Below, one piece after another: positions 15,854 through 16,531 of a stretch of DNA of 16,531 bases (positions are counted from its first letter, which is position 1; every line of letters begins with the position of its first letter). Source of the DNA: Dictyocoela muelleri (lineage: Eukaryota; Microsporidia). The position numbers and the translations under genes are program-made. The DNA lies in the NCBI GenBank assembly GCA_016256075.1, contig SDVU01000254.1, positions 1-16,531 of the forward strand, read 5' to 3'. The notes under the pieces are model-generated. The model was given only the letters and a program-made list of their open reading frames with translations. It was not told where the DNA came from and made no database searches.

Positions 15854-16531
15854 ATGAGTAAAAAAATAACCATAAAAAGCGAGGAAGAAAAAAATAATTA
15901 CATAAATTATTTGAGATTTTGATATTTACCAAAGGAAATAAGTGGTTGGAAAAAAAGAGATTTTATGTCAAAAACCAAAATTATGAAATTCGAAGATAGG
16001 GAATTAAAAATATTAGATAAATGTATTTTTAAAATTTTTATAGGTTTATGGGAGAAAACAAAAATCGGAATTATTCTTTATAACCAGCATAATCCTTCCC
16101 ATATTTGCGCTGATAAATTATTTAAAAAAATATCCGAGGAATATATCAGTATCAAACGAGAAATTGTTAGAGAGTATATTCAAAAGTGTGAGGCTTGCAA
16201 AATGGCTAATTCTTTTAAAGGGAGTAAAAGATTGACCTATATTACAGCACATAAAATACATGAAAGAATGTTTATAGATATAATTGATTTAAAAAAATAT
16301 GTCTCGTCTAATGATGGTTATAAATATATTCTCACTTGTTTCGATAGTTTCTCCAAATTTGCTTTTTGCTATCCACTTTATAATAAAAATAGCCCAACTG
16401 TGGCTGAAAAATTAGATGAATTATGTGCAGTTGAAGGTAAGTGGGAAAAAATACAAACTGATAATGGAAAAGAATTCTGCAATTCTGATTTTAATAATAT
16501 AATTAAAAAGTATAAAATGGTACATATAAAA
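15854..16531 (+). pseudogene. rve-type integrase, KRBA2-like or Ty3-type (fossil, runs off the window)
   Basis: A plus-strand integrase without a visible reverse transcriptase. In order it shows a HHCC-type finger (HNPSH at about 16087-16101, C-x2-C in QKCEACK at about 16192), then the core: FIDIIDL (first Asp, about 16275), YKYILTCFDSFSKFAF (about 16320), and IQTDNGKEF (second Asp, about 16455). The third acidic residue would lie past the window edge. The finger-core layout and the SKF and DNG-x-EF blocks fit integrases of Ty3/gypsy origin and their domesticated or DNA-element relatives (KRBA2-like, Ginger). The visible part has about one break and is otherwise open. Which element carries it cannot be told from here. 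Confidence 0.78.

Noticed and set aside
15854-16531. Polinton/Maverick integrase
   Set aside because: Some core residues would fit, but no capsid, polymerase or protease gene of such an element is visible, and the finger-core layout fits Ty3-derived or KRBA2-like integrases at least as well.

Overview
The window is a very AT-rich stretch (A+T clearly above 70% by eye). I could recognise no intact host gene, rRNA or CRISPR array in it. Nearly everything that can be identified is a transposable-element fossil. The combination of families is a Ty3/gypsy LTR retroelement, Merlin/IS1016-type (ISXO2-like DDE) transposons, MULE transposases with an N-terminal WRC zinc finger, a stand-alone rve integrase, and many palindromic non-autonomous elements. 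Together with the base composition this suggests a microsporidian with an expanded, repeat-laden genome (Hamiltosporidium- or Nosema-like). This is inference, because no housekeeping gene is present to confirm it.

Layout. Positions 1-570 are non-coding apart from a tRNA-like relic (344-424) and the first copy of an 85-bp direct repeat. Positions 570-2048 hold a decayed MULE on the minus strand, bounded by terminal hairpins and flanked by the two 85-bp repeats. Positions 2366-3166 are a non-autonomous TIR element with an exact 8-bp target duplication (CATGTAAT). Positions 3208-4064 are a second TIR element with a shorter palindromic MITE (3422-3746) inside it. Positions 4065-4874 are unassigned.

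Positions 4875-13564 are the core of the window: a broken Ty3/gypsy retroelement lying on the minus strand with both LTRs (5247-4875 and 13564-13010). Three insertions have split it. A full-length Merlin-type transposon (Merlin-2, 7103-9428) lies in RNase H, and carries a large foldback MITE (8219-9264) that carries another MITE (8862-9194). A composite of three palindromes (5861-6535) lies in the integrase. A second Merlin-type element (Merlin-1, 11563-12610) lies in the gag region. Removing the three insertions and one copy of each target duplication leaves about 4.6 kb, a normal size for a Ty3/gypsy element, which supports the nesting model.

Positions 13565-14516 hold no assignable gene. 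Positions 14523-15596 hold a second MULE, on the plus strand, with a better preserved DDE core and cut off at its C-terminus. Positions 15630-15800 carry short spaced repeats. From there to the window edge there is an rve-type integrase without a visible reverse transcriptase.

The genes do not form a functional pathway. What can be read is insertion history. The retroelement came first, then the Merlin and MITE elements landed in it, and further MITEs landed in those. Several non-autonomous elements share GGTTCTC-like ends, GG...CC termini and target duplications near 8 bp, as the two autonomous Merlin elements do. They may therefore have been moved by Merlin-type transposases.
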